A stretch of 64,000 nt of DNA from Oscheius onirici (GCA_932521025.1 OW051469.1:7204398-7268397), one strand, 5' to 3'. Positions 1 through 11,222 are shown, counted from the stretch's first letter. Notes: generated by a model not told the origin, from the letters alone. Program-made: numbers and translations.

Positions 1-36
1 ACATCTCTTAGTTTTTGAGTACAAGGTCCATTTTAG

Positions 37-1124
37 GAGCAGATCGAACGCTCTCTAGCCGTTGCCAACGAGCTGATTGACGACGTCGAAATGGCTCTGC
101 TTGTCTGGAAGGACTGGGGCAAGGGATTCATCAAGAAGCTCAAAGTCTCCCCAGATGCCTTCCTCCAGATGTGTCTTCAGCTGACCTACTACAAGAATCA
201 GGGCAAATTCTCTCTGACCTACGAAGCCTCGATGACGCGTCTCTACCGTGAAGGACGAACGGAAACTGTGCGCAGTTGTACCGTCGAGGCTGCTGAATTC
301 GTCAAACGGATGGTCAATTCCAAGGCCACTGTGAGTTTTTATTTTCAAATCTAACAAAATTTATGAGGGGTATATAGTCTGTAACCCATATTATATAAAA
401 GATCTCTTACCTGTAGTCTGTGAGGAATTCGTGACCGTTGGAAGTTATAGTTGATACTTTGGCAGAATAGGAATTTACGATCCACTGGACAGAGTCTGGA
501 AATTGCACAGCGTGCTTGAAAAAAGGGACAGATAACCGGAAAGAGAAGATGGTTGGAGTCGTGAGTGCAATGAATGGGGACGAGAATGGTCGTTTTGGGG
601 ATTAGTCATTGGGCGTCACATGCGTAAACTATAAACATCATGCGGCTGCATAAATCTTCAATTTTCAGAGAGAGTCTCGCCTGGAAGCTCTGAGAACGGC
701 TTGTACGCGTCATCAGGATCTGTATCGCGATGCGATGTGTGGCAAAGGAATCGACCGTCATCTCTTCTCGCTCTACGTCATCAAGCGCTATCTGGAAGAG
801 GAGTCGCCCTTCTTCGACAAGATCTTCCCTCCGACCTATCTGCTGTCAACCAGTCAGACGCCGTTGAATCAGTGCGACGGGGACAAGAGTCATCTTTCGG
901 CTAACGCAAAGCAGGATCTCATCTCGGCTGGCGGTGGTTTTGGTCCGGTCGCTGACAGAGGCTACGGAGTCTCGTATATTGTGGCCGGAGAAGATCAAAT
1001 CACCTTCCACATCTCGAGCAAGCGATCGGCGGACAACACGAGTTCCAAGGTCTTCCGAGAGGAGTTGACCCGCTCGCTGCAAGAGATGCACGCCCTCTTT
1101 GTCGACAACAAATCTAAACAATAA
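37..1124 (+). CDS. cpt-1: Carnitine O-palmitoyltransferase 1, C-terminal part (5' end outside window)
   Basis: Transfers long-chain acyl groups from CoA to carnitine at the outer mitochondrial membrane, the gate for fatty-acid oxidation. Two exons are visible: 37-330 and 669-1124, joined in phase 0, giving the last 249 residues. An AG acceptor at 35-36 shows that upstream exons lie outside the window. The reading contains the family blocks LTYEASMTRL and EGRTETVRSCTVE, then LYRDAMCGKGIDRH, LSTSQTP, and GGGFGPVADRGYGVSY followed by FHISSK, all diagnostic of the carnitine/choline acyltransferase C-terminal half, and CPT1-like rather than choline acetyltransferase. The catalytic His region lies upstream and is not seen. 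A poly(A) signal follows about 210 bases after the stop. The assignment to CPT1 over CPT2 rests on motif recall, so the subfamily is a little less certain than the family. Confidence 0.9.
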
Positions 1125-1337
1125 AAATTTCATAGCTTTTGTCCATACCTCCATCCTCTTTCATATTTACCCGAAAATGAAAAACGCGGGTCCCCATTGT
1201 CTCTCCGTTTCTGGTACTTCCCTCTCTACCCATTATATGACTACCAATTGCATTGATTCAGACTGGTCATTGTTTGCTTTTTAGTCTAGTTTCTTGTTAT
1301 AACTTTGCAGTTGTTGTGTATGTAGCCATTCGGGCAT

Positions 1338-1343
1338 AATAAA
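1338..1343 (+). terminator. Poly(A) signal AATAAA of the CPT1 gene
   Basis: An AATAAA hexamer lies 214 bases after the CPT1 stop, within an otherwise gene-free stretch (1125-1636). The rest of that stretch holds only 3' UTR and, at its right end, a TTTCAG acceptor directly before the next gene's ATG. No further gene is visible there. Confidence 0.6.
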
Positions 1344-1636
1344 GTGTTCATTTTCTGAACTCTTGGGACCCGAGCTCCTAAACTCGTAAACTGTCGAAAC
1401 TTTAACTAGCATTTATCTATTAAAAGGATCCGCTCGACAACTCCTTTCAGCTAGTTCAGGTGTTGAACGGTAAAACCTGTAGTGTCGACATGTCTGCAAT
1501 ATTGCGTCAAGAGGCTGAGCTGAGCTAGATTGTCCGAAAACCACAAGACTTTCTTCGACACATACGCCTATTTTCGTCTAAAACTTGAAAATATTTCAGT
1601 TCCTGGTAATTAATCCTTTTATTTTCAGCTAGAAGA

Positions 1637-2478
1637 ATGCTCCTCAGCCACCGATTGAGTTCGCTCAACCATTTTCACAACTTGAGCAAGTGGCCGACGG
1701 AAGTTCTAGCAGCAGCAGTATCTAGCTGCTCCGTCACGCCGAATTTTATCAGCGAAGATGAGGAAAAACATGTGTTGGCAGAAGTGGAGCCGCATATGAA
1801 GCGATTGCGTTACGAAAAGAGTCACTGGGACGATGTAAGTTCGTTTTCTTGCTTAAAATTATTCTTTTCTTTAGGCAATTCATCTGTATCGTGAACGTGA
1901 GCAGCGAACGTGGAGTGAAATGAGCGAGAAGATCTTACAACGAGTAAGGTTCGTCGTTTACTCACCGAACTAACGATTCTTCTCTTAGAGAGACGTCTTT
2001 TCCGAAAGAAGCGCATCATCTGACCCACGTCCATATTCTGGACCTTCATAAGGACGGCGTAATCAAGCCACATATCGACAGTATCAGAGTAAGCCCGTTT
2101 CTTTCGAAAATTTCGCTGAATTTCAGTACTGTGGAGACATAATCACCGGTATTTCGCTGCTTTCCGACTGCGTCATGAGACTTCGATATAAAGACGAAAA
2201 AGATCTTCTCGTGATGGATTTGATGCTTCCGAGGAGAAGTCTCTACATTCTAAGGTATGTTTCATAGTTTTTTTTGTTGGAAAAACGCTTGTTTCAGAGG
2301 TCTTGGACGATACGATTTCACGCATGAAATTCTCTCAGAGGACGAGTCGGTTTTTGACGGCAAAAAAGTACCGCGTGCACGCAGAATATCGATAATTTGT
2401 CGCGATTTGCCGAAGAAGGAAAATATTCAACAGCATAGCGAAGAAATCAAGCTGCAGCCGATCCCAGTCAATGGTTAG
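1637..2478 (+). CDS. alkbh7: ALKBH7-like Fe(II)/2-oxoglutarate dioxygenase
   Basis: AlkB-family oxygenase; mammalian ALKBH7 is mitochondrial and acts in programmed necrosis and mitochondrial RNA handling. Exons 1637-1834, 1875-1948, 1989-2088, 2127-2254, 2298-2478 give 226 residues, about the family length (human 221). The N-terminus is short, Ser/His-rich and could be a mitochondrial presequence. Seen motifs: HWDDAIH near residue 64, the iron-binding HxD as KPHIDSI, the distal His in YDFTHEIL, and the 2-oxoglutarate-binding Arg in [12 protein letters not shown]. The order and spacing match ALKBH7 closely. The ATG lies 8 bases after an ATTTTCAG acceptor with no upstream exon, so the mRNA is probably trans-spliced. 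It is followed by ASCC1 only about 125 bases downstream on the same strand, suggesting an operon with this gene first. Introns are about 40 bases. Confidence 0.9.
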
Positions 2479-2504
2479 TATATGTATGTTCGTTATAATT
2501 TCGC

Positions 2505-2602
2505 AATAAATATTTTTCGGAAAGCTATTGGCTTCTGCCGGGTAACGTCCATTTCCACTATTTTTCTTTTTTTGCCATTTTCAACCAACTGTTCTTACAG
2601 AA
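2505..2602 (+). promoter_or_regulatory. Operon-type junction: AATAAA followed by trans-splice acceptor
   Basis: The AATAAA at 2505-2510 lies 27 bases after the ALKBH7 stop. It is followed about 90 bases later by GTTCTTACAG ending at 2600, two bases before the ASCC1 ATG. Poly(A) signal, roughly 100-base spacer and acceptor is the known layout of nematode SL2-type operon junctions. Co-transcription is inferred, not shown. Confidence 0.6.
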
Positions 2603-4347
2603 ATGGCTTTTCCTCTGTACTGTGAGACCTATCAGGTAGGAAGGAGGACGTACCGTCGAAATCCTTACAAGGTTTGCGATATTTTTAAAGTTGAAGCCTT
2701 ATCCCGAAAACTGAAGACTCGAGTGTTTTGGTTTGTTCCGATTGACGTTCTATAGGATCCTGAAGCCGCTTTTTCTCCGATCAGAACATGAACATAGTTT
2801 AAAAAGAGTGAAAACTTGTTGAACGTTAGCATTGCCTATGTTAAAATCAGATTCTTCTTCTAAACCTTTTTGTTTTCAGCATGGAGCCTCCTTCAAGATG
2901 TATGCTGACGTCGGAGATACCCCCGACTTGTATCCAGAAGAGGGCGAAGCTGATGACGGGCCATCTTGTACAGTAAACTCTTACGGTTAGTCCCACTTCT
3001 CTTTTTTACCAAACAATATAGCAGAGAAAAATTATGATGCGTCAGAAAAACCGACTGTTGTAATCGAGAGGAAGAAGATTGAAACGTCTGAAGGAGAGAC
3101 TGCCTGCGTCGAAGACTCTCGAATTTCTGTGATTCAAGGAAAATGGATTTCAAAGTTAGTTTTTGCTTTTTTCCAAAATAGCGAAATCGTAGAATTGACG
3201 TGCCTACCTACATCCACGGCAAACTGATCGGGACTCATGGCAAGAATCTACGCTCTCTCGAAGATTCTACAGGCTGTCGGGTCGAAATTCCTCGCCGTGG
3301 ACAAAACGGACCCGTTGGTTAGTCTTTTCAGTGTCTTTTCAAGTTCAAGCAAATATTCTAGCGGTCAGATCAGCGATTGGCTTGGAAAACGTCCAGCGCT
3401 GTCTCGAAATGATCACAACTACCATCGAGCAGGGCAAGGCTCAGGCTCGTTTCACTCACTTCACAGCCTTTGCCTGCAATCAGCCGGCAGTTCTCGAGCG
3501 CTACCAAGCTTTCCGCGAAGCCGTCGTGGCTTCAGAAACGGTTTCCGTATGTCTTTGGTGTGTTTGAAAATTTACCTAATCTTAGGAAACGGCGAAAGAT
3601 GAGTCTCTCTTCATCAAGCCGGAGACACTCCATTTGACCATCTCGATGCTCTGGCTGCTCGAAGTCGTCGATCAGGTGAAGGCCAGGCTCAGTCTGGATG
3701 AAGCTGGCGATGAAATCAGGTACTTTTTTCTATTTTCGCTCTAAAACTCAGAAAGCAACCTGTTCATGAAAAAAAATGTTTTCGACCGCAAATCTGGAGC
3801 CTTCTTGAGCCTCTAAAAATAGTCTTTTTTTTTACACTTTTCATGGAAATTTCCAGAAAGTTGCTCAACGGACAGCCAATTCAAGCCCACATCAAAGGCA
3901 TCTCGATCATGAACGACGATCCCTCAAATGCTGACGTTCTTTACGCCAACATATCCGGTGAAAAGTCAGTATTCGCCCTCTTCTCCCCAAATATTCAGTT
4001 TCAGTGTCCAAACCATTGCCAATATCGTCTACAAGCACATGGTCGAAGCCGGTCTATCTCCAGAAGTCGAATCTGACGTCTCGACCACAGCACAGCCCGT
4101 CAAACTTCATCTGACGCTGATGAATAGCAGGAAACGAGCCGAGGTTTTTTCTTTGTTGAAAATATTCCAAACTTAAAACTTGTAGACAACTGCCAAGAAG
4201 AGGAAGACTTTCGACGCGGACGGGATTCTTAACGAGTTCAAGAACTACGAATTCGGCACCGTCACAATTGGCAAAATTTCCATCTGTTCGCTGAGGAGCA
4301 AAGAAGAAAACGGTTATTATACGGAATTGAGCTCCGTTAGTCTGTAA
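2603..4347 (+). CDS. ascc1: ASCC1, KH domain plus 2H phosphoesterase domain
   Basis: Subunit of the activating signal cointegrator complex, which in animals couples ASCC3 helicase to alkylation repair and ribosome rescue. Nine exons (2603-2671, 2880-2985, 3022-3154, 3193-3317, 3362-3546, 3586-3719, 3857-3964, 4005-4143, 4186-4347) give 386 residues. The N-terminus carries the short GRRTYRRNPYK stretch that matches the ASCC1 start. A KH domain follows at about residues 100-155 with the HGKLIGTHGKNLRSLE helix-loop-helix. The AKAP7/2H phosphoesterase domain has FTHFTAFACN, a first HxT as LHLTISML and a second as KLHLTLMN, plus the IMNDDPS turn. It sits directly behind the ALKBH7-like gene and is convergent with the beta-lactamase-like gene, whose stop is only 54 bases away. 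All exon phases agree. Confidence 0.92.
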
Positions 4348-4367
4348 AAAGTTTATAAAAACTTATA

Positions 4368-4373
4368 TTTATT
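4368..4373 (-). terminator. Poly(A) signal for the beta-lactamase-like gene
   Basis: TTTATT on the plus strand reads AATAAA on the minus strand, 29 bases past the minus-strand stop. It lies only 21 bases from the ASCC1 stop, so the two convergent transcripts probably overlap in their 3' UTRs. Confidence 0.5.
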
Positions 4374-4401
4374 GCCATCTAATTTTGTTTTCCTATCGGT
4401 T

Positions 4402-6806
4402 TCAGCAGAGCAGCGGCTTCGTGAAGACCTCGTTGTTGTTGCCCGAGAGACATTCGAAGAGCGCTTCGATGATACGGACGTAGCTGGAATTTTACTAGGA
4501 TTTCTTGAAAAGAACCAAAGTCACCTTCTGGCCCTGTCTCCGAGTCCTCCTTTGAGTCCGTTGCTCAGATAGCAGAAGGCGAGCTCATTCTCCGAATCCC
4601 AGCGCAGATTCTGACCGCCGAGACCAGCATGTCCGGCCATTCTCGAACTGATTCCGTGGCGATTGTATTCGACGATTGTGACGCCGCGACCGCGAGTTGT
4701 CATCGTTCCGCTCACTTTGTCCCTTCCCATGCTGATTAGCTCTTCCATCTTTTCCAGCGTCTGGCGACTGACGATTCGACCCGATTGCAGCAGATTGGCG
4801 AATCGAGCCATCTCACGGGCACTGCTGATGGCCAGAAGAGCCGTCTGCTCCAGAGCGTAGACGTCCGGGTTGTTCACGTAGCAGTTCTGAAAGAGAAATA
4901 ATGAGTAGTAGTCATTTTTCATCCAAATGGAATATTTCATTGACTAAGAAACTCTTTCAGAGTCTCAGCTGTTTCTAGACATCTGAAGTCAGATATCTCT
5001 TTGATTTTAAAGAAACTGCCTGCCTAAACTTTTCAATTTAGTGTCCTGACAGAAGTCTGGAGTCTACAGCCTCTTCTACAACTGTTATGAAAATGCAGAA
5101 CATGTTCACAAAACCTTCGATCTTTCTTTCAATTTTTAACTACTGCTGCTTGCTCTCCGTTTTCCTTTGAAAAAAAGAAGAAAACTCACAAAGATGGTCT
5201 GAAGCCAGGGCGGATTGTGGGCGACCTTGTGACTCATGCCATTGCTGACGTACTGCTTGAGGACGAACCAGTAGTTGACGTTCTCCGGATCGGTCATGAA
5301 CTCATCCACACGATTCCAGACTGTCGGTCGAGTGATTCGAGCCACACGCCAAGCTTCCGTGAGTGGCAGTCCTATGTGAATCTCGAGTCCTGAAAGAGAA
5401 AATGTGATTCAGAGGAACATTTGATGATTGTGTCTTGTCTGTTTCTCTTCTTGTCTACGGGTCCTACTCTCATCGCGCTTCTATCAAATCATGTACCAAA
5501 GTAGGCCATTTCGAAACACGTGTAAAACATTGTCCTGACTGTGAAAGAAGTAGATGTCAAGAAAAGTCTCTAGAAGATTCTAAAGAACCTCCAAAATGAG
5601 ACAATCAGCAACCATCAGTTCGTTTTCAAGAGTCAATGAAGTGTCTCTGTTCAGTTTGGAGCAAAGTCGATAGTCTTCTTTTGCATCAATCGAATCTTCA
5701 ATGAGCTTACCGTATTTCTGAGCGATCTCCTCCCTCCAGAACTGTCCAATGCCGCGTCCATCCGTTCGGCGAATGATCTGGTCGACGAGCCATCCGTAGG
5801 AGAGAGCATGGTAGCCAATGTCCTGACCGGGCTGCCAATTCGGTACCTGACTCTCGAGAATGGCTGCCATCCTCATGTGACACTTGGCGTCCTCGACTGT
5901 GATCAGCTCCTCGATATGAGCCAGTCCGGCCGTGTGGCTGAGAATCTGCTCGACGGTGATCTTGTCTTTTCCCTTCTGACCGAACTCCGGCCAGAATGAG
6001 GCCAGTCGGTCCTTGTAGTTGAGACGACCCGAGTCGACCAGCTTTGCGATGCAGGTTGCTCCGAGGGCTTTTGAGGTACTGAAGACGATCTGGAGAGTGC
6101 TGTGCTGGTATGCGCGGAGACTGTCCCGATCGGCCAGTCCGCCCCACAGATCGACGACACACTGGCCACGATGGTAGATGCACAGAGCTGCTCCGTCTCT
6201 CTCCCACGAGCGCATCAGATTGTCGCTGAAAGATGGTGAGTTTAAACAGTACTCGAAAGGGTTGTACACAGATCAAACTATTAGACTATTAGACTATATC
6301 AAAACCTGTGGGTGTCAGATGACTCGAGAATTATGGGAAAATAAGGGAAAAAACTACGACTCTGTAGAGAATTTTGTACTGTACAGGGAAACCTTCTTCC
6401 AGGGAAAACCGATGGAAAGGAAGAACAAATTTGGGTAACAGACAGTTCCAATAGCTCTGGACTTGAATTACCAGCTCTGGGCAAGAATCAGCGACAGCAG
6501 TCTCAAGTAGAATGGTAGTTCAAGCCTCAAATACGTTTTGACAGGGAGGACACGAGTAGTCATGGAATAGAGTTTGGAGAATCAATGGCTACTGGGCTAG
6601 AGGTCCCACAGAAACTTCATGTCAAAATTTGAGACAACTCACATGAAGATATCCTTGACATTTTCGAAGCTCGGGTGCACGAATCCTCCCCAGGTGGTCG
6701 GCTTCCTTTTGGCATTCTTGTATTTCCAGACGGCGAAGAGAAGGAGAAGAGGCAGAAGGACGAAGACGGCTAAGCCCTGCAGCAGGTGAACGAGCACTTC
6801 CCTCAT
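4402..6806 (-). CDS. Membrane-anchored beta-lactamase-like serine hydrolase (LACTB/LACT family)
   Basis: Belongs to the serine beta-lactamase/penicillin-binding fold family that nematodes have expanded (lact genes; mammalian relative LACTB). Exons, 5' to 3': 6806-6643, 6225-5711, 5389-5190, 4886-4525, 4483-4402, total 440 residues. The N-terminus has one hydrophobic segment (about residues 7-27: LLQGLAVFVLLPLLLLFAVW), so a signal anchor is likely. The catalytic SxxK is S104-T-S-K107, a tyrosine motif YHALSYGWL follows, and the third motif is HAGLGGQ. All three active-site boxes are present, so hydrolase or transpeptidase-type chemistry is possible; the substrate is unknown. The ATG is two bases after an ATTCTTCAG acceptor, which I chose over an in-frame upstream ATG. 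The last exon was found from phase and the family-like ending IIEALFECL. Confidence 0.85.
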
Positions 6807-7153
6807 TTCTGAAGAATCTGTAGGTTGACGCTGACAGCTGAGGGTCGTCGGAACCATGTTTGACTGGCATGCTCCTTGGCAAACAGAGCTGACTCACTTC
6901 CGAGCTCGTCAAATGGTCCGAAAAGAGACTCACCCGTTGACCCAGCCGTCTGTCGAGGAATCCGCGAATTCTATTTGGAAGAAGCTTTTTTTTTTTAAAA
7001 AAGATTACCTTTCAAATGTGTTCTTTTTGAAAAAAGCTTTTTGAAAAAGCAAAACATCAAAAACTTTTTAAATTACAAACTTTGAAAGTGATTACAATTG
7101 AAGAATAGCTATTCGCTTCAGCAAAACGCCAGCTGGACGGACGCTTCTTCAAG
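6807..7153. promoter_or_regulatory. Shared divergent 5' region
   Basis: This 347-base stretch separates the starts of two divergently transcribed genes and must hold both 5' ends. A TTCGCTTCAG acceptor ends at 7121, 32 bases before the plus-strand ATG. A/T-rich runs occur at 6985-7070. No ORF there looks coding. Confidence 0.4.
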
Positions 7154-8735
7154 ATGAGTGTGGACGACGTGAGTGTTTCTACTTTGACAACTAAAGAAAG
7201 ACGGACAGAGACAAGTAGAAAGTCAGTAGAGGAGACAGATAGTCAGAATACAGTCAGAAGAGAGGCAATACTACTATCAGTGTCATCTAATCTCAAATTG
7301 CAGGTAGAATCTGGACCGACCCTGCTACCGCAGCAAGAAGAGGAGAAGGGCCACTTCGAGGGCGACCCAAAGGAATTCCTCGTCCTCAACGGCTTCCCCC
7401 ACTACCAGGAAGGACACGTTCTGGCCAACAGATGTCAGATCTTTGAGCGAATCGGCTGGGACGACCGTCTGGGACCGACGTATCTGGCCATGGAATCGGA
7501 AGGAAAGGAACTCGTGCTGCGAGTTGGAAACGACGACACGGCCGTGGTCAAGATGGAAGCGGCCTTTCTCTGCAAGGTCGAGCAAGAACACGAGTGGCCC
7601 AAGTTCTCCCAAGTCCATTCGGTCTTTCACCACGACGACTGCACCTTCCTGGCTCTCTACTTCCGCGGTGGACCTTCTCTTCAGCAGTGTCTCGACTTCT
7701 CCCACGGCTCCTTCAGTCACGGAACGGCTGCTCGACTGGCCGAAGATGTCTTCGGAATCATTCGCACTGCTCACAAGGTTCGTTTTACTCTTTTTGTTGT
7801 TCTTTTTGTCTCCGTCCTTTGTGTCTGTCAGTAGACGGCTGTGGAAAGAAGAATTGGCAGCAGAAAGATTTTGGAGAGATCTGTTCCGTCCAGTTTGATC
7901 ATCAGAGAGGCGTATCGAAGTCAGTAGAGACCACTCCAATGAAAGCTCCACGGAAAAGTGTATTGGCCAGGCAGGGAAGAAGCAAGAAATATTGCCCTAG
8001 GAGCCAAAGCAGTGTGAAGAAGTGAGAATTGCTGGCCCAAATCTTCGAAAGTTGATCAGGATCGAAACTCGTTACTTGTCTTCAGTAATTATTTGTATAT
8101 CTGTGTATTTGTGCCTGTCATAACTCTCAGCTTGTAACAATGCTCCTTTCCAGATGGGCTACATGCTTCGTTCCTTCGACCTCGACCAGTTCCATCTCTG
8201 TGCCGCTTCTCGCCATCTCTTCATGGCCGACATCTCGGATCTGTGCAAAAGTCAGGAGAAGGTGGAGATCACTTGGAAAGGCGGTCCTCTCTTCGCGCCC
8301 TTGGCTGCTCACAACGACCAGCCCGTCATCTACGAGAGGGACGAGTACGAGGCCTGGTTCCTGCTCTTCATTCATCTGGTCCGTGGTTTGCCTTGGCATG
8401 GTCAGCACTTGGACGACATCAAGTGGACCAAGACCAGAGCTCTCAATGGCGAGCTCTTCCACGACATGCCCAACGAGTACCGTCTGATCTACGAGACGAT
8501 CAACGCGCTGCCGTCCGACCGACCGATGAGCGAAGAGGATCTGGAAAAGATTCAGAACTGGATCAAGGACATCTACAGGACGCATGGAGGAGTCGAGGAC
8601 CACGAGGACAACTACGACTTTGAGTGCGAGCCGACCGAAGAAGAGCTTCCCCGCTTTGTGGCCGAGCGTGTCGAGCGTATCGCCGTCCCCATGGCTTACA
8701 TCGCCGAAGAAGAAGAGCCCCAGGAAAATGAGTAG
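7154..8735 (+). CDS. Casein kinase 1 / TTBKL-like pseudokinase
   Basis: The protein (356 residues if the first intron is spliced) follows the CK1 fold across its length. Exons 7154-7168, 7304-7777, 8154-8735. Matches to CK1: the N-lobe KMEAAFLCKVEQ helix, GPSLQQCLDF after the hinge, and in the C-lobe RDEYEAWFLLFIHLVRGLPWHG followed by PNEYRLIYETINAL, the CK1 equivalent of the DDLEALGYVL/SLPWQG segment. The catalytic residues are altered: the lysine of the ALKVE strand is Arg (LVLRVG, about residue 78), the HRDIKPSNF loop reads LRSFDLDQF (about 167-175, catalytic Asp lost), and DFG reads ADI (about 188). Inactive phosphotransfer is therefore inferred. The tail is acidic. The first intron (7169-7303, 135 bases) is a multiple of three and open, so a retained form with a longer N-terminus is possible. 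Confidence 0.75.
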
Positions 8736-8991
8736 ACTTTTCTCTCGTCTACTCGATAAAGGTCTTTTTCTTCCTGCTCCTTTAGACCCTCATCTCTCTT
8801 CTGTGCCTCTCTGTCCCAGGACATTTTAGCATCGGCTTCTCTCTGCTTTCCAAGGGATCTCTGTCAATTTATCTCTGTACTTTTGTTAGATTTGTAAGCA
8901 CAACTGGGACCTTACGCCATCTGGTTCAACAGACTCTTGCCACAGATAAGCGACTTAGCAAGCCGCGCCCCGTACCAGCGGTTGTTCGAAA

Positions 8992-11208
8992 ATGTTGCTG
9001 CTCCTGCTGCTAATTTCTGCAAGTTTGGCAGCGTATACTCCCGACCAAGTGACGAGTCTTCCGGGATTGACTGTTAATCCCGGCTTCAACCACTATTCTG
9101 GCTTCTTACAAGCCAGCTCAAAAAAGCAGTTTCATTACTGGTAGGTAGTTTTTTGGCTATTCATATTTTTCTTCAGGTTCACAGAATCCATGTCTTCCCC
9201 AGCATCTGATCCATTGGTACTTTGGTTGAACGGAGGTCCTGGCTGTAGTTCAATCGGTGGCTTGATTGAGGAGCTTGGACCCTTCAAAGTTGTCGACAAC
9301 GGGAATACTGTTAACCTGAATCCATACTCTTGGAACACGGTAAGCTAGAAAAGTATGATGGAAGAATGCCTTAGTTTGCTAACGTGATCTTCCTGGAATC
9401 GCCCGCAGGAGTGGGATATTCTTACTCGACTGATGGAACAGTAGCCACCAATGATGATGAGGTTGCTCTGAACAACTATAATTCTCTACTGGACTTCCTG
9501 ACAAAGTTCCCCGAATACAAGGGACGAGATTTTTACATAACAGGAGAGTCGTATGGCGGAGTATATCTTCCAACATTGGCTGAAAAACTAATAGTAGACA
9601 AGGTCAACTTTCCCAACTTTAAGGTAAGTACTAGAGTATGCAAAATGGCGCAGTCCTTTAATCTTGTTCGCTACGAGACGTTTTGACGTACGGACAAGTG
9701 TTTTAGTGAAAGTGTGATACTCGATAAAGAATATAGACTTGATACAGCGAATAAACTTGAAACTCGATAAAGATACTTTGAATCGAAACAGCGTATGGAT
9801 GGAAAACAATTGCGACAGAGTGTCAAAACTTTGACTAAATATAAAGGGAAAGAGGCTATTTTACAGAATTTTGAAATCTAGACCCATAACATTCATTTTT
9901 AGGGGATGGCAATAGGAAACGGTGCCTTGGACTTTCCGTCAAACTATGCTACTATGGTTCCTCTATACTATTACCATGGACTGGTGAGAGACGAGTGAGT
10001 TGACCACAAAATTGATCATAAGATAGCTAAGACTGTACATTCGAATTCGAGACACCTGTTGCAATGGGAACATTGAAGCTTGTGACATCTTTGGAGAGTT
10101 CTCAGATCCGGTCTGTAGACCCATTATAATTGAAGTTTGTCCGCCTTTGAAGTTTTGTTCAAATTTATTCAGGCTCTGGACGGCACAGACACACTGGATC
10201 CCTACAATCTCTACTCGACTTGTTATTTGGATTCTGGCACTACGACTCCTGTCAAAACGGCTTTCTTGGATAATGCCATGAGACGATTGGTTGGTCTGCC
10301 GCCAAGAAGCATGAAGAAGAGATCAGTTTCTGCTGGCGGGGTTAGTTCCAGTTTATGAAACTTATCCATAGGAGTAGAATCTCCCTCTCTGTGCTCAGAC
10401 GAACAACACCGAGATTTACATGAACCGAGCCGATGTCCGGAAAGCGCTTCATATTCCCAGCTCGCTGCCTCATTGGACTGATTGCAGGTAAATCAACAAT
10501 AGGAAACTATAAAAGCTGCAGTGATGCTGTGACGAACAGCTACGGAATCATCTATTTGAACGTCACGAAACAGATTGAAGATGTCAGTGCGGCGGGTGTA
10601 AAGGTAAGGAATTTCGAAAGAGTTTCAAGGAGAAGCTTTTTCAAAGCAGTTCCTCGGGATGTTCTTACAATCTTTTCCTGAGGAATTTGCTCGACGATTT
10701 TTCCTAGAAAATATATTTGGCCAGCTAGACAGACGATACGGATACAAAATTTTCTAGAAAGACGGGAGCTATGGTTGCACGCGCTAAAAACGTGTGTAGC
10801 GCCTTGGGACTTACATAAAGCTGGGATTTCCATTTACCTTCAAAAATTAACTGATTTCTAGTCGCTTTCTTTCAGATTCTGATCTACAACGGAGACGTAG
10901 ACACAGTCTGCAGCCACGTCATGAACATGCAGTTCCTGACCCGCCTGAATCGAACAATTCTGGGCGAGGAAAAAGTGAACGAGCCATGGACTTTTGCCCA
11001 GGAGACGCCGAACACTGCCGGATTCGTGACACAGTACACTGGAAGTACGAGACTCTTCTTCTAGTTGAATTCTTTTCCAGACATTGACTTTGTGACTATC
11101 AGAGGAGCCGGCCATCTGGTTCCAGAGAACAAGCCTCGGGAATCGCTACAGATGATTTACAATTGGGTCAAAGGAAACTCCTATTCTATGACTTGTCCTT
11201 TCGCTTGA
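8992..11208 (+). CDS. ctsa: Serine carboxypeptidase, cathepsin A-like (peptidase S10)
   Basis: Secretory or lysosomal carboxypeptidase that removes C-terminal residues at acidic pH; relatives protect beta-galactosidase and sialidase in lysosomes. Ten exons: 8992-9140, 9177-9339, 9375-9623, 9903-9994, 10032-10110, 10173-10340, 10399-10487, 10522-10603, 10876-11044, 11081-11208; 455 residues. The N-terminus [14 protein letters not shown] is a signal peptide. Diagnostic boxes: [14 protein letters not shown] (oxyanion region), [24 protein letters not shown] with Ser163, YNGDVDTVC with Asp366, and [11 protein letters not shown] with His425, so the full triad is intact. The maturation region has a PRSMKKRS basic stretch. 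Introns are mostly 33-60 bases; the 9624-9902 intron contains a dispersed repeat. Nothing looks broken. Confidence 0.93.
9729..9764 (+). repeat. 36-base dispersed repeat copy inside a carboxypeptidase intron
   Basis: This segment is identical over 36 bases to 55380-55415. It contains GAATAAAC, i.e. a poly(A)-signal-like core, and here is flanked by the repeated word ACTCGATAAAG on both sides. It probably belongs to a dispersed element whose ends I cannot define from two copies. Confidence 0.6.
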
Positions 11209-11222
11209 ATTTTTTTTTAGAA

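Noticed and set aside
846-1154. 102-codon minus-strand ORF over CPT1
   Set aside because: Antisense shadow of the CPT1 exon; no protein character of its own.
5707-6276. Alternative 189-codon frame over the beta-lactamase-like exon
   Set aside because: The other frame carries SxxK and Tyr motifs and all exon phases; this one is a shadow.
7325-7951. 208-codon minus-strand ORF over the pseudokinase
   Set aside because: Shadow of the plus-strand exon; the plus strand aligns with the CK1 fold and the minus reading matches nothing.
8127-8603. 158-codon minus-strand ORF
   Set aside because: Antisense of the CK1-like C-lobe exon.
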